A DNA stretch of 5,262 nt from an uncultured bacterium (lineage in GTDB: Bacteria > Cyanobacteriota > Vampirovibrionia > Gastranaerophilales > Gastranaerophilaceae): the NCBI GenBank assembly GCA_900554385.1, contig USHE01000120.1, forward strand, positions 1 through 5,262, in the 5' to 3' direction. The notes under the pieces were generated by a model. The model was not told where the DNA came from and did not search any database. It saw only the letters and a list, made by a program, of their open reading frames with translations. Within the stretch, counting starts at the first letter, position 1. Each line of letters opens with the position of its first letter. Positions 5,079 through 5,262 of the stretch are shown in pieces. A program made the position numbers and the translations under genes.

Positions 5079-5162
5079 GCTATTTAATCACTTTCCGAGT
5101 TATTGAATATCAATAGCTGTACTGACGAAGAAGTGAACACGGTTGGCTAGCTACTCCCTTTT
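5070..5162 (-). ncRNA. yybP-ykoY: yybP-ykoY-like (Mn2+) riboswitch aptamer
   Basis: The minus-strand leader has the hallmarks of this class. AAAAG (5158-5162) pairs with CUUUU (5070-5074) to close the aptamer. The conserved loop GGGAGUAGC (5150-5158) is opposed by GCGAGAC (5074-5080). GCUA (5148-5151) pairs with UAGC (5079-5082), and UCACUU (5131-5136) with AAGUGA (5088-5093). The second conserved loop UCGUCAGUAC is at 5119-5128, and a distal hairpin UAUUGA/UCAAUA at 5101-5115. The class is known to bind Mn2+ and control metal exporters. The downstream terminator shares the closing helix, giving a transcriptional ON switch. This was recognised by eye, not by a covariance search. Confidence 0.82.
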
Positions 5163-5170
5163 ATTTTTCC

Positions 5171-5199
5171 AGTTTATCAAATTTCTTATTTTTCGACAA
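5171..5199 (-). promoter_or_regulatory. Promoter of the riboswitch-antiporter unit
   Basis: On the minus strand TTGTCG (5194-5199) and TAAACT (5171-5176) are separated by exactly 17 bp, each matching the consensus at four of six positions. The predicted start, near 5164, falls just before the first paired base of the aptamer at 5162, which supports the assignment. I see nothing recognisable in the remaining 5200-5262. Confidence 0.55.
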
Positions 5200-5262
5200 C
5201 GTTTTTTATTTCTCAGCTTCTGGGAGCAAGGATCTGTCTACATTCTGATTAGCAAAGAATAC

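Overview
The window is AT-rich, uses Shine-Dalgarno sites of the AGGAG/GGGGG type and carries Firmicutes-style regulation: a BlaI/M56 regulator pair and a yybP-ykoY-like riboswitch with an overlapping intrinsic terminator. This fits a low-GC Clostridia-type Firmicute. The Cys/His-rich secreted protein style makes a Lachnospiraceae-like gut bacterium my best guess, but that is inference. Every convincing gene lies on the minus strand, so the window reads right to left.

Right end (about 5200 to 4115): a sigma-A-like promoter (5171-5199), a putative Mn2+-sensing yybP-ykoY riboswitch (5070-5162), a strong intrinsic terminator that shares bases with the aptamer closing helix (5040-5078), and a calcium/cation antiporter of the CaCA family (4115-4987). 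This looks like a self-contained metal-efflux unit.

Centre and left (3910 to 411): an extended -10 promoter drives a BlaI/MecI-type repressor (3481-3846), followed 29 nt later by an M56/BlaR1-type membrane metallopeptidase sensor (2237-3451). Next come a small secreted Cys/His-rich protein (1771-2127) with its own promoter, and a secreted solute-binding-like protein (411-1679). The main discovery is that the last 70 residues of the M56 sensor align without a gap to the last 70 residues of the small secreted protein. The same CPxC...CTH...AWGxDL...CxxC...CHGY pattern is shared, and both chains end two residues after HGY. The sensor therefore carries, in place of the penicillin-binding domain of classical BlaR1, a tethered version of a protein secreted by the neighbouring gene. 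Two copies of a 17-bp sequence containing a TACA/TGTA-type dyad, 53 bp apart, bracket the small gene's promoter and are the best candidate BlaI operators. I infer a signalling circuit in which the sensor's Cys/His domain detects an extracellular cue, the M56 protease relieves the repressor, and the secreted look-alike (and perhaps the solute-binding protein) is induced. The ligand is unknown.

A repeat of about 96 bp occurs at the left edge (1-96) and again between the antiporter and the repressor promoter (3949-4044), so the four-gene module lies between two direct copies. Each copy holds a hairpin that could terminate minus-strand transcription. Between the left repeat and the solute-binding gene, about 310 bp has no credible gene but several hairpins and a higher GC content than the genes.
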